Below, one piece after another: positions 38,375 through 52,699 of a stretch of 64,000 nucleotides of DNA (positions are counted from its first letter, which is position 1; each line of letters starts with the position of its first letter). The notes under the pieces are model-generated. The model was given only the letters and a program-made list of their open reading frames with translations. It ran no database searches and was not told the DNA's origin. The position numbers and the translations under genes were made by a program. This DNA comes from Lamellibrachia satsuma. Taxonomy: Eukaryota > Annelida > Polychaeta > Sabellida > Siboglinidae. The stretch covers positions 12,514,001 through 12,578,000 of the forward strand of contig BSQZ01000010.1 in the NCBI GenBank assembly GCA_033239005.1, in the 5' to 3' direction.

Positions 38375-38455
38375 TTGACTAACAATTAAATAATCAAGGT
38401 AACCCAACTACTTTCGAGAGAAGCAACTAATGCTAATTGCACAATGTTCAAGCTA
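38375..38455 (-). repeat. Repeat S, partial inverted copy
   Basis: The reverse complement of the left part of 21565-22110. GGTAACCCAACTACTT and GAGAAGCAACTAATG correspond to that copy in inverted order. Confidence 0.65.
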
Positions 38456-38456
38456 T

Positions 38457-38984
38457 TAGGGGGTCACCCATAAAGTACAACACGCTTAGGGGGTGAGGAC
38501 CTAAGGGCAACCGTGACGAACATTTCATGGGGTGGGGGGTTTCTGGACCAGCGTTACGTATCGAGTTTTTAATTGTTGGCTCGTCAAGTTGCCAATATCC
38601 AACATATAGCTCTAATTGTTAAACCTCTTTTTGGTATATTTCAAAAGCATTTCAACGACCAACGTGCTAAGCACTATGTCAGTATTAAAACCCGAGGTAT
38701 ATTTCATGCAGCATGCCAACAGAAAACCACCTATTCTTGTATAACCATAATAAGAAAACCAGTCCTAATATATTTCCTCCACTTAAGAGTGTTATTCCCC
38801 CTTTACAACCATGCAACGAATATAATAATGGTATCCATCTTGGGGTTCTCTGACAAAACGAAAGTAATTACATGGGGTGTACACGTTAGCGCTACAAGCA
38901 TTACAAGGGGGTGGGGGTCTCAAAACATCAAAAAATAGCTTGTCGTACTATATGCATGGCCCCTAACCCATCATACTAGACATA
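38457..38984. mobile_element. Candidate TIR DNA transposon remnant
   Basis: The left end is TTAGGGGGTCACCCATAAAG then TACAACACGCTT. The right end reversed is TTAGGGGCCATGCATATAGT then ACGACAAGCT. That makes imperfect terminal inverted repeats of about 30 bp at 525 bp spacing. The internal plus frame 38573-38938 (121 codons) has no transposase motif I recognise, though NDQRAKHYVSIKTRG is protein-like. Confidence 0.6.
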
Positions 38985-39291
38985 CTTTATTGTTATAATG
39001 CTTGCCTTTGTTTATCACATATTACTGCTTTATTAGAATCAATGATATGTAACATTTGGTAGAATGGATGCTATACAAATGGGGTTTAGATAAAATGCAA
39101 GTTTAACATATTAAGGTATCCCATTTGAATTGTAATCGGATTGCATCATGTGGTAGTTTATATGTTGGTTTAGATGTTAACCCAGAAAATCCAGATTTTC
39201 TTGCTGTAGACGTAGACCTTGAAGTGAATCCTTGATGTAGCCGACGTACTGTCTACGTCCAGCCTTTACACACGTGAGTTACAAGGACGCA
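38985..39291. other. AT-rich spacer
   Basis: Nothing recognised. Confidence 0.4.
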
Positions 39292-39361
39292 CGCATGCGC
39301 AGTGTCACTGTAATCAGAGCAGCTCGCATGCGCAGTGTCACTGTAATCAGAGCAGCTCGCT
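39292..39361. promoter_or_regulatory. Perfect 33-bp tandem duplication with NRF1-like sites
   Basis: GCATGCGCAGTGTCACTGTA plus ATCAGAGCAGCTC occurs twice without change. Each copy carries CGCATGCGCAG, close to the NRF1 palindrome. About 100 bp downstream is CTGAGAAG then ATGGTGTG. The arrangement suggests a plus-strand promoter and 5' leader, but I find no coding exon to attach it to. Confidence 0.35.
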
Positions 39362-39917
39362 TGTTGTATGTATTGTGCCGTAACTCCGGGAAAAAAGAAG
39401 ACCAGGAATTTTGTTTTGCAAAGTAAGAAGTCATTCGGACTCGCAGCTGAGAAGATGGTGTGTTTCTAACTCACCTACAATGTGGCTCACGTGCTGTGAT
39501 TATGACTCACAGCTTTGAAACTGGACAGAAACTGTTCTTAAGCAAAGCATATGCTGTTAAGAAGAGCATCGGGTAATATGTAATGCTTATACAGAGTAGA
39601 TGTAGAGAGTAGAGAGAGTTGATGTATGCGGACATATTATCTACACAGCTGCATATTCTCTCTACTTGACTAAGTTGACTTCAAATAGTTACAGGTAAAT
39701 GCTAAATAACCAACAAAATATGTTGTACTCATAAAGTGATAAGACATTACTAACAGCGCTAAATACCAACAATATATATATATATATACACAATGCAAAA
39801 TGCATAACGTAGTTTGAAGTATCAGTGCTCTGCGGAGGTTTATACGCCAAAGGACAATGTGACGCTCATCAACTGATGATGTATTTACGATATTGGTGCT
39901 GCTATGATTAGCAAATC

Positions 39918-39969
39918 CCCGAATTTGTTATTGGGGGGCTATAATTAGCCCCCAAATAACAAATTCGGG
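39918..39969. repeat. 24-bp inverted repeat with TAAT loop
   Basis: CCCGAATTTGTTATTGGGGG then GCTA pairs with its complement at 39946-39969, with one mismatch in 24 and a 4-base loop. A near-perfect hairpin. Confidence 0.85.
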
Positions 39970-40334
39970 AATTTTTCTTAGGAAAATAAGAAGTCCGCTT
40001 TGCTTAGCCAAATAAGATGCAGTGTTTTGCATTGGCACGACAGCTATATAACCAGCATTTCGTGAAGTTGTAGATTTAGTCTTCAACATAGATAGCTTGT
40101 CAGCTCTGATACGGGAAACATGACGTGTTTTCAGCGCCACACGGACACTATGTACAGTTAGTGTATGTGTGACATTGTTATTTATGTATAATCATGACTG
40201 CATCCTGTTGTTCATTCACTGCCGATTAAATCTTTAAACAAGAGACGAACTTGTATAGCTTGTTTGATCTTCATCATTGAAATATGGGCTTAAGATACAA
40301 CACTGTTTAGCACAATTTAACGTGACTGCCACAT
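39970..40334 (-). other. Spacer with an unassigned ORF
   Basis: A minus frame from 40140 to 39928 ends inside the hairpin and includes KSTTSRNAGYIAVVPMQNTA. No family recognised. Confidence 0.2.
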
Positions 40335-40520
40335 AAAGTAAAAACCTCAGATGCAAAGTGGACAAGGAAGCCATTAGCATATTGATAATCCATTTATTTG
40401 TAATACTCCTTTATGAGATTTTGTGTTTTAATGTTGTGTTTTAAGTATGTTCATGCTGCTAGTATTTACACAAGCAATATATAATGTATGCCACACAGCT
40501 ATGTGGGAATGAATACTTAT
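40335..40520 (-). mobile_element. Family A LINE, 3' end, diverged
   Basis: GTGGACAAGGAAGCCATTAG followed by CATGCTGCTAGTATTTACAC matches the other 3' ends, but the terminal RT codons are more decayed. Confidence 0.65.
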
Positions 40521-40779
40521 CTAATATATATTGTTCCTCCACAAACATTACACACGTGTCATCGTACCTGAGCCCACTCTTGTGAGTGTCGACCCTACCA
40601 GCGCACAAGTCCAGATGCAGAAGGAACAAAGAAGTCAATAACTTCCCAATGTAGTGTAATTTTAATCAAGTACACAAATGTAATAGCACATCTTATGTGA
40701 GTGATTTTATATTTTCAGTAAATGTTTCTGTCCTTAACAATGGCATATTTTTAACACAAGTAGTTGTACTCAGACCCAT
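40521..40779. other. Spacer
   Basis: Nothing recognised. Confidence 0.4.
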
Positions 40780-41105
40780 TTGTTCGCGAAAACGTATAGC
40801 TTATGTTGTGGTCGCTCCGTCAGCGCCACCAAACAAGAATACTGGCATTACGCACGCTCTCAAGACGTTCCCTTTTGTAATACTCTTCGAGCGATTCCCT
40901 CTAGATTATTCCATGCTTTCGCTCCAGCTATCTGCCGTCCAACCCATATCGCTTCTGTGTTCTATATGATCCACCTGAGTCAATGCTTATCGAACACTCC
41001 ATCTAAGTTATTCGACGCTTCTTGCAATTCATGTTTGTCCTCGGCTACAATGACCAAATCGTCTGCACGCATTATATTCTTGAGAACATCTTTCGTGTTG
41101 ACCTG
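40780..41105 (-). mobile_element. Family G RT fragment
   Basis: The minus strand reads VLKNIMRADDLVIVAEDKHE then LQEASNNLDGVFDKH, an RT active-site block with RADD in place of YADD. After a stop, IWVGRQIAGAKAWNNLEGIA and GNVLRACVMPVFLFGG follow. The gap between the blocks is shorter than usual, implying a deletion. The longer plus-strand frames over the same DNA are shadows. It abuts the start of the family A copy at 41110. Confidence 0.75.
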
Positions 41106-41109
41106 AAAC

Positions 41110-43215
<2,106 letters not shown>

Positions 43216-44764
43216 TTCTCCTTTCTTTCTCTCGTGAATAGCTTCCACCATTCTAAATTATGTCTGGCAGCTTTTCATTTGCGGCTATGTTTTTTGAAAG
43301 CTTGAAGGAGTTGCTGACGTAGCTAGGCAACAGGTCACGCGATGGATCCATCAATTAACTCTGAATCTACGCCAATGACGAGGAAAACGGAAGTAATGTA
43401 ACGTATTGTGACGTCACATTTTCACGTTTAAATCAAATACGCTACCAACGGTAATATAATAACCTATTTGCACCATCAACCATACTTCCATTAATCAATT
43501 CATGTTTAGTTCTGTGGATATGCATTCGTTACCAACAGGAATTAATTTCAAAACAAAGTATCAAGTAACTACAGGTTTTGAGCTTGCGCAGTCGTATAGC
43601 AACAGTGGTTCGAAATCAGCCTTGGAAATCGTATTGTATTTAACCGTAGTCACATTTTGCTACAATGGCACTACAAAACGTAAGTATAAAATTAGTTAAT
43701 GTTTTGAAGAAATGCTGGCAACACAAAACTTAAAAAGACAACTAAAGCAGGCCATTATATTATTATCATACTTATGCATGAGTGTGTGTTTGTTTAAGGT
43801 AAACATCAATAATCATAGTGATGTCTTGGTGTGTCGTGTATTATACGCTATTCGCATTTGTTGTAAAATGTTTTCATTTGCTGTAAGCTATCATTAGTTG
43901 ACATGTGTATACATGTTTGCAAGGAGCTTGGTCGATCATGTTTGTGAAAGATGCTCATGTTTCCTTTCAGCGCTTGTTTGTAGTAGGAATGGTAATGGCG
44001 GTGTTCGTTCAAAGAATATCTTCCATTTCGTGAGTAATCGAAATATGCATTTTTTCGATGTAAAATTTCTATATTTAATTTGCAGTTTGTTCATATTAAC
44101 ACAGTGTATAATTTCCATAGGCGACGGAAGCTATGAGGTGTTTCAGTTTCATGCCCCTAACAAATACGCCTCTGTATTCTAGCAAACATTGGGGGAATAT
44201 TGGGGTGACTGAAAAATATACTCGAGGCCCTCACTCAAAATATTGAAGAGGCCTGGCCCCCAGATACCGACGCCTACGGTATTCTAATAAATGGATCAAT
44301 AACAAAATAATTATCATTATCAGATTGTTATTTATGTATGATTTGGGTATCAACGGGCATAGATGTCTTAATGATTTAACAGAAGATCGCCTTACGGAAA
44401 GAAACTGCAAATACAAGTGTAAGTTCATTTTAGTTCACACCAACGCCACCGGGTGACGAGCAGAAATGAGGCCAAGACGAAGACGACAGACGAAAGGTCA
44501 GTTTTTAAATTACATTCTCAACTGATTTAGTACATCGCGAATCAGGACCGTTGTTGTTCAAATATGTAGGGTGTAAATATCTTAAATATTATTCTCTGTC
44601 GGTTTAATAAAACGTGTATTTTTTGGAAATCGTCAGAATAATAGACTTCGGGTAATATGCCATAGTCGATACTTGGGCCAACATATAGCCTTCAACCTGC
44701 CATATGTTTTCGAGAAATCCAGGAAAGTTCATCAAAATAGACGTAGAAACGGGTGATCCATTCA
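43216..44764. other. Spacer with a short shared repeat
   Basis: GCTAGGCAACAGGTCAC and GATGGATCCATCAATTA (43312-43357) recur, diverged, at 62050-62100. The 94-codon plus frame at 43898-44182 and the frame opening at 44704 are unassigned. The latter is partly antisense to a LINE tail. Confidence 0.35.
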
Positions 44765-46395
44765 AGATTATCATCCAAGGCAAAGGCCCAGATGGCAAGT
44801 GGACAGTGAAGCCATTGGCTTATCGAGAGTCCAACAGTTTTAATCTATGTATAAACCACCCTCCTGAGATATGGGTCAACCTTGTTTTTAAAAAATATTC
44901 ACGCTGCTAGCAGTTACACAATCTGTAGATAATTTGTTCCATTCATTGATTGCCCTCTGTGAGAACGAGTACATCCTGATGTCCAATCTATACTGATCCT
45001 TTACTAATGTTACCTCATGTCCTCTAGTTCTATTTTCTTTCTCGAGTGAGAAAAAAATATTTCTATAGATATTTTCGTACCCATTCAATATCTTAAACAT
45101 TTCAATTTGTTCTCCTATTAACCGCATTGTCTCTAGGGTTGTAAAACCACGTTCTTTCAGTCGTTCTTCGTAACTAAGGTATCTCCGTTCTGGATTCATT
45201 TTGGTTGCTCTCCTCTGCATTCTTTCAAGCGCATCTAAATCCTTCTTACTATAATGGTCTCCAAGATTGTATAATGTACTCTAAATTAGGCCTAAATATT
45301 GCTTTATACAAAGGTATAATTGGCTTCATTTACTTTTATGTTATATTTCTTCTAATCAACCCAAGAATTTGATTACCCTTTGAAGCTGCAATGCCACATT
45401 GCTCTGAAACTTTCATATCAGCACTTGTTGTTATTCCTAAGCCTTTTCTTTTACAGTAGTACCCAGATGGGTATCTCCCCATTTCATGGTTTACAACCAA
45501 GTTTCTATGTCTTGTATGTAGGCATTTACATTTCCCAAAATTTTAACAACATCTGCCATTTCTCAGATCGTTTCTCTAAACTGTCTAGATCGTTTTGTAA
45601 ATGTTGTTTATCACCATCATTGTTAACCCTTCTAAACACGTTTGTGTCATTCGCAAAATTCAGTACGTTGCTTTTTATATTATCTTCCAAGTCAATGATA
45701 TATATTAAGAATACTAAAAGTCCTAATACTGATCTTTGTGGTACCCCAATCAAAAGTGATTTCCAATTTGAAACCTCCCCATCTACTACAACACGCTGTC
45801 TTCTGTCACTCAGCCATTGTTCTATCCAGTCGATTATGTCATTCCCGATACCATGAGATTTTAATTTAAGTAGTAATCTTTGATGTGGCACTTTGTGATT
45901 TCTTCCAAAAAACACAACATATTTGTTAAGCATGAATTCTCTTTTAGAAATCCATGTTTAGACGGATTTAATAGTTTATGCCCAACAAGGAAATCCATCA
46001 TATGGTCTTTGATTAACCTTTCTAATAATGTACAAATCACTTATGTTAAACTCACTGGTCTGTAATTCTCTGACTTATTTCTCGAACCTTTTTTCAATAA
46101 TGGTATGATGTTTGGTTCTTTCCATTGAATAGGAACCACCCCCTATTTTAATAACAAGTTGAACACTCTAACCTACTCTTGCAAGTGATATACTAATTTG
46201 TTCTACTGTTTCCATTAGTAGTTTTGGAGGAATTATATCCACTCAAGTTGATTTACTGTCCTTCGTTGACTTTATTTTCTTAGCTATCATTTCTGGATTT
46301 ACAATTACCTGCGCTAAATAGTCCGATTTAGCCTCTTGAAATTTAGCATCTGGAACTGGTAATGAACTAATATCTCTGGTAAACAGTAACAATTT
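44765..46395 (-). mobile_element. Family A (CR1-like) LINE, 3' two thirds
   Basis: In minus order from 46395: LLLFTRDISSLPVPDAKFQE, AKSDYLAQVIVNPEMIAKKI, a damaged segment, KVPHQRLLLKLKSHGIGND, QRVVVDGEVSNWKSLLIGVP, LVFLIYIIDLEDN, LNFANDTNVFRRVNNDGD (FAND for FADD), RRATKMNPERRYLSYEERLK, TTLETMRLIGEQIEMFKILN and RAINEWNKLSTDCVTASSVN. The 3' end lies at about 44765. LIYI is intact here with only ATATAT, unlike 42129-42242. The upstream part continues at 47849 beyond a nested family B insertion. Confidence 0.88.
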
Positions 46396-46419
46396 AGATC
46401 TTCCGTCATTAAAACCCCT
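46396..46419. repeat. Target-site duplication, left copy
   Basis: AGATCTTCCGTCATTAAAA here against AGGTCTTCCGCCATTAAAA at 47824: 17 of 19 identical. The two copies flank the family B insertion and represent the same codons of family A. Confidence 0.8.
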
Positions 46420-47823
46420 TTCTGGTAAACACTGAACTATCCATTTAGGCGGGCGACCTGTCTGATAACAACAACGACCGACCCATTGCTCTAGCCACAA
46501 TTGCTAGTAAATTATTTGAATCCTTGTTCTTATCCAGGGTTTCTACTTTTTATCTACATGTGTAAACCAATTTGGATTTAAAAAGCATCACTCAACTGAA
46601 ATGCTCATATTTTTATTATTTTTATTTAACTCTTTCGACACTACATAGCGAATGGCTCATCTATGTATGTTACTATGCTGGATGCCTCTAAGGCCTTTGA
46701 CAAAGTCAATCATAGTGAGCTATTCACCAAACTAATTGACCGGGGATGTCCTTCTTTTATTGTTCGCATTCTTTATTACTGGTCCAGAACCCAGAAATTC
46801 ACTGTCAGATGGTATTGTAGCTTCTCAGAATTTTTTGTTAAGCAGGGTGGAATCCTTTCTCCACATCTTTTTAACGTTTACATGGATGACTTAAGTGTAA
46901 ATTTGAATAAATTACAAATTGGCTGTCTTTATGCAGGAACCATGGTAAATCATATGATGTATGCCGATGACCTTTGGGGTTGAGAAAACTCACCGACTGT
47001 TGTGCCGAGTATGGCAATATGTTTGATATAACATACAACGCCAACAAATCTTTCTGTATGGTTATTGATAACAAACCTAGGGACAAGAAAAATATTCATC
47101 CTGTTGTTATCAATAACCATACACTACCTTACACTGAGAAATGTAAATACGTTGGCCATATTATAAACAATAATCTTATTGATGATGATGATATTGCCAG
47201 GCAGAAAAGATGTATCTATGCTCAGGCAAATGCTTTAGCCAGAAAATTTTACTTATGCAACAATTCCATTAAAACAACTTTATTTAATTCATACTGTGGT
47301 TCAATGAATACCTCAAGTCTTTGGTGTCATTTTAAAAAACAGAGTCTGAAAGGTATTACTGTCGCTTATAACAACAGTTTTAGAATTATCCACAACCTGT
47401 CGCCCCGCTGTAGTGCAAACCATATGTTCGCTACTAATTATGTTAAATCCTTTAATGAACGTATTCGCTTATCAATGTTTAGCCTTTTATGCCGGTTGGA
47501 AAAATCCGACAATATACTTTTTGTGAATTATCTTCACAATTTTATTTATTATCGAAGTCCATTGATTAAACATTGGATTGATCAATTGTGTGCTTTTAAT
47601 TCATGATGTTTGTACTTTTATACAAATATATTTTTTATCCTGACTTATCTTATATAAATTTTTACTACACGTCATGTATGTATATTTATATATATATTTT
47701 TTTTTCTCTCACTACATGTACCTCTATTGTTCATCATGTGTGTATATGTATGTTTTTTTACCTGTATGTATTTATAATAGTATGGGCTCTTGCCTAAAAT
47801 AAAACATTATTATTATTATTATT
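46420..47823 (+). mobile_element. Family B LINE nested in family A, 5'-truncated
   Basis: Starts within RT (AGDLSDNNNDRPIALATIAS), has a damaged stretch, then TMLDASKAFDKVNHSELFTK, KQGGILSPHLFNVYMDDLSV and HMMYADDL (catalytic box intact). A frameshift and small deletion follow. A 210-codon open C-terminal part then begins MGLRKLTDCCAEYGNMFDIT and contains YVGHIINNNLIDDDDIARQK. The 3' end has AAATAAAAC and (ATT)n at 47806-47823. It is better preserved than the copies at 7205 and 24650. Confidence 0.9.
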
Positions 47824-48040
47824 AGGTCTTCCGCCATTAAAAAACCTTGTGAAATTATATTTTCAGCACTGTCTTCTAGTGGTCCAACCTTGTCTAGTCT
47901 GTTTTGTTCACACCTGATATATGCATCAAAACTTTACTGTTATTTTTATGTTACATGTTACATTTGCTCATAACTTCTTTTTAGATTGTCTAATTTCATT
48001 TGTGTCAATACTCCAAGCGGTATTTGTATTGAACGATGTT
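47824..48040 (-). mobile_element. Family A LINE, upstream part beyond the nested insertion
   Basis: Minus reading TNEIRQSKKKL then YIRCEQNRLDKVGPLEDSAE and NIISQGF continues directly into the target site shared with 46396, then to LLLFTRDISS. This shows that 44765-46395 and 47824-48040 were one element. Confidence 0.85.
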
Positions 48041-49539
48041 ACGCACAATTAAAACACTTGATCAGTGATACTGATACGGATCAATGAGACGGGGAAACTG
48101 AGACAAGGGAGAAACGTTGGAAATTGAGGGAAAGGAAAGAATGATATGGTGCTTAGAATCTGTTTTGCGATTCATCGCCACCCGCCACAAAACTTGTAGG
48201 TTTATGAGTATCGCCTATTTCGTCATGTCAGGGTTTTTTTGCAGGATTCTCGCCTGTGAGGTCTGTCGACGTAATGGTTTTGAAGAATTCTTGCAATGCG
48301 TTAAATCTCAGATGGGGCACGTCTTCGCAGAACAACACTGCAAGGATAAATCAACACGATTGGCCCGACATCCTCGCCGACGACCGGACAGGGGAGAATG
48401 GAAATTGTAATTGGAATTACTTTTGTTTAATGTCCTAGTTGTATAATTACATGCTCGAATGATCTATCTTGCTTATGATGTCAACGGATTGTCTAGTCAC
48501 ACAACACATTCGCTGAATTTAGCGCATAAGCGCCTATAAGTATTTCCCAGTTGCACAAAATGTTTAACATGGTTTGAGACATTCGGAAAACAACACCTGT
48601 CAAGTTCGTCAACCGAGATCGTGGACGTATATATTTAGGTTTTGGCATTGATATTATCATGTGCCATCATGTTCTTACTTAATCCAAATGTAAAGCTTAT
48701 AACATAACAACACTCCTGTTACTGCAATTACAATTACGAAATACGTTATTAGCCTACGCAGAACTATTGTGGCAGTCTTTTTGCCTTGTTTTTTTGTATT
48801 TTGCACTCATTCGCTTAACAGAAAAGTTTGCGCATATGTGTACATGCATTCTCCCTATGCTATATGTACCTATTGTTAACAATGACAACTCGTATTATAA
48901 TAGTAGCGCGACCTGACTCGTTTTCTGCTGCAGGGTCATGACTTGTCGTTATTGCGTGACGTCCTGGCGTGATGTATATAGGTTTCGCCTTTGCACTCGT
49001 CAAAAGGATCCTAAAAAATACGCGGCGGAGCACTGCAAACAAACACCGAGAGTTACCTGACACGACAAATGAAATATAAACCGGACAGATGTCGGCGAGT
49101 CTGATCCTACACGTTAGAGAACGATCGCGATGTCAACGATAAACCACTACGATTTGATAACTGGTGGAAAGTGAACAAATGCATTTCCATTTCGCAATGT
49201 TTGTTCTATTAAAATTTCGTTCTGACGACTGTTCGTCACTCAAGCAAAACCTGTGTTGTTACAAAAGAAACCTCATCGTTGGGTATTTTTCGTTGACCTG
49301 ACATTTACGCAACAACTAGTTGCGTTACGTCAGGTCGCTAGTTTGTATTATTATAGCGAGTGAGATTGAGTCGGGTCGTAACATGTATGCCGGATTTTAG
49401 CGTAATGAATGTCCTTAACCAATTAGTCTCTGACTATAGATGCAAAATACATATTTCCTTCGTTTCTATTCGCAAAAGGAAGGCTGCCAATTATGACACC
49501 TATTAATGATTTATTTCGGTACTTACTGTAATAGCGGCA
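48041..49539. other. Spacer with a possible terminal exon at 48244-48438
   Basis: A strong plus-strand acceptor (GTCAGGGTTTTTTTGCAG) precedes an open frame FSPVRSVDVMVLKNSCNALN followed by LRWGTSSQNNTARINQHDWP and stop at 48436. Composition and GC content are exon-like. I recognise no family. The rest of this stretch shows nothing. Confidence 0.35.
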
Positions 49540-49715
49540 CAGTGATGTACCATGATACACGACGGCGCTTCCTTCGTGAAGGGTGCTACTGGTCTCTTGC
49601 GTCAGCGGGACGTATTTATCGTTGACTATTTTGGGGTGTGACTATTATGTGGATGATAATGTTTATAGTGCTGATTAACCGTGAATGCGAACTATTCACA
49701 GTTGTGCTCCGCATT
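49540..49715 (+). repeat. Interspersed repeat T, copy 1
   Basis: GGTCTCTTGCGTCA, GACTATTTTGG, GTGTGACTATTATGTGGATG and GATTAACCGTGA recur in order at 57585-57775. Non-coding. Confidence 0.75.
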
Positions 49716-50045
49716 ACATGCTTCCTCCTCATCATAAAAAGAACGGAATATGTAACAAGGAATATATATATATATATATATATGCGGAATGTCTTGTAAA
49801 TAGTTGTAAACTATTGAGGATTTCAACATATGTAAAAAAAAATTCCATACTGACGTTTGAAACATACACAATATATTTGGTATTTCAATACTAACATTGA
49901 CCTTATTTAAATCCCGACAACGACGGGCATTTCAGGCTATCCAAATGCGTTCGCACATATTTCAAAAAACCCTGCACCGAAAGGTGTCTAAGGCTATATA
50001 AATCATTCATAATTAGATACAATCGTCCCGCTTCCAACATCGATC
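49716..50045. other. AT-rich spacer
   Basis: A short TA run at 49764-49782. Nothing else. Confidence 0.4.
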
Positions 50046-50834
<789 letters not shown>

Positions 50835-50836
<2 letters not shown>

Positions 50837-51930
50837 GGAGCAACATCCGACGACTTCAAGATGAGCAGTGGAGTAAAGCAAGGTTCTCGCACCAACCCTC
50901 TCTGGGATATTCTTCTCGATGCTGCTGTCTTACACTGTCGGTCGATGTGCAACATCTTCCTGCATCTACCAGGTCTGACGGAAGCTGTTCAATCTGGCGA
51001 GACTACGCTCTAGGACGCTTATAGCAGCTGAGTGACCAGTTCTCCCATGCCTGCTAGGAGTTTGGGCTGACGATCAGCATTAGGAAAACAAACGTCTTGG
51101 GTCAGTATGTAGAGATTCCACCCTCCATTAATATCGACGACGCTACTCTAGAGGGTATTCACAGCTTCACGTATTTTGGCTCAACCATCACCAGCAACAT
51201 GTCTCTTGATTCTGAACTCAGCACAAGGATTGCCAAGGCTGAAGCTGTCATGCAAGAGGGTTTGGACAAATAGCAAGCTGACGTAGAACACACAACTCCG
51301 TGTTTACCAGACATGCGTCCTCAGCACCCTTCTCTACAGCAATGAAACATGGACAACCTATGCAAGTCAGGAGAAGTGACTGAACAGCTTCCACTTCCGC
51401 TGCTTCAGGCTGGGAATCACATGGCAAGACAAGATACCGAACACAGAGGAACTCCGGCTTGCAAGGATCCCAGCATGTTCGCTCTCCTAACACAGCGACG
51501 ATTCCGATGGCTGGGCCATGTCCATAGAATGGACGACGGAAGAATCCTCAAAGATTTTCTTTACGGCTAGCTTGTCACCGGTACAATACGAACTGGCCGC
51601 CCCCCTCTGCGCTACAAAGACAGACGTCTGGAAGCGCGACCTAAAGGGGACAGGGGTTGGAGCCACCTGGTGGGAGGATTTAGCCACAGACCACGACACC
51701 TGGAGAATGTTTGTCGGGAGGGGCACCAGAAAAGCAAAGAAGAGAACTGAACACCTGAAACGACAGAGCGCAAGGCGAAAGGAGAAGGCGTTTGTTGACT
51801 GTGGACCGCCAGCGTTTGTTTGCGTGAGCTGTGGAAGAAACTGTCACTCTTGCATTAGACTCACCAAAACAACAGACGCTGTCCAACCCAGTGATGACCC
51901 TCAACCCGAGACGGACGGATGCCTAATACC
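50835..51930 (+). mobile_element. Family F LINE, RT C-terminal half with zinc finger
   Basis: [18 protein letters not shown] (RT pocket motif GVKQG), then a damaged region without a clear catalytic box. LTISIRKTNVLGQYVEIPPS, TLEGIHSFTYFGSTITSN and LSTRIAKAEAVM follow. After frame changes come PSMFALLTQRRFRWLGHVHR, MDDGRI and KRDLKGTGV. The last part, FVCVSCGRNCHSCIR, fits the Cys/His finger closing this type of element. Multiple frameshifts, so dead. It lies back to back with the Tudor pseudogene. Confidence 0.85.
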
Positions 51931-51973
51931 ACTGTTTTCAACCGGAATGCTGGTTTTCCAATAACGGTTCTCA

Positions 51974-52677
51974 TCATCAGACAACTGCGCTGCATACGGC
52001 GGTTAGGTGTTCACCGACGTCTTCACATTCAGTTTCAGTCTGAAAGGTTGCGAACATCTTATGTAGTGAATACAGGATTGAGACGTCGTAAATGTCAGTG
52101 TTGCCGTTGTTGATATAAAACACATTGTCTGCGTCAAAGCTGGTGATATGGATATGACCCCAACTCTCCTCCCCATCAGACTTAGCAGCGCAGACCATAC
52201 CAACAACGACACGGAAGTATGTTGTCGTGTGAGATGCGTAGTACTCATGCATATCCTTTGTCAACTGCCTAAACATGCAATTGACCACCATCTCGCCAAG
52301 TCAGTGTTGGCGTTCTCATCGTTATCATCGTATTCAGCTTCTTCGGAGTCCTCTGTTAAACTACCTACCGAGTCGGGCATTTTCAGGAAATGTGCCAGTA
52401 ACGTCTTGTCCTTCACAAACGTGGAAAACATCAGCGGTGCCTTCTCGGTCCAACAATCTTCAATGACCATCTCAGTTCCGTCCAGCTTGCAATCAATTGC
52501 ACATTTCAGGCTTGCAGTCGTAAATCAACAGCATTCTGTGCATGTCGTATTTCCACAGTCAGTGAAGAACACGCTGACCGTTTCTGCATCGATGTCGAGA
52601 ACCAGAGCCCTGGAAAGACTGCCGTCTGTGTACCTTGCGACACAGGGTGCTCTTCCATCTGATCCAGTGATGCTAAC
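51974..52677 (-). pseudogene. Tudor-domain gene remnant, two Tudor domains
   Basis: Minus reading from 52677: GRAPCVARYTDGSLSRALVL, DIDAETVSVFFTDCGNT, an in-frame TGA (52525-52527), LKCAIDCKLDGT, then CWTEKAPLMFSTFVKDKTLL. This is a Tudor core (YTDG..SRA.V...V.FFTD.GN) plus its SN-like extension. After an acidic linker and a frameshift near 52290, LTKDMHEYYASHTT leads to a second Tudor domain: GMVCAAKSDGEESWGHI, TSFDADNVFYINNGNTDIYD and LYSLHKMFATF. Tudor repeats bind symmetrically dimethylated arginine on PIWI-family proteins in germ-line piRNA granules. The stop, the frameshift, a missing residue before FYI and loss of the aromatic at DYGN point to a dead copy. The longer plus frame 52148-52693 is its antisense shadow. 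Confidence 0.7.
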
Positions 52678-52699
52678 TCAACTGCTCCGGTGAGTAACT

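Noticed and set aside
40697..41106. Plus-strand ORFs of 90 and 108 codons
   Set aside because: The minus strand shows RT motifs (RADDLVIVAEDKHE), so the plus frames are shadows.
44704..44910. Plus-strand ORF reading GPDGKWTVKPLAYRESN
   Set aside because: Looks protein-like, but the same DNA recurs at 5.7, 30.3, 40.3 and 43.1 kb as the antisense of a family A LINE 3' end.
52148..52693. 181-codon plus-strand ORF
   Set aside because: Ser-rich composition with no domain. The minus strand over the same bases has clear Tudor motifs, so this is an antisense shadow.
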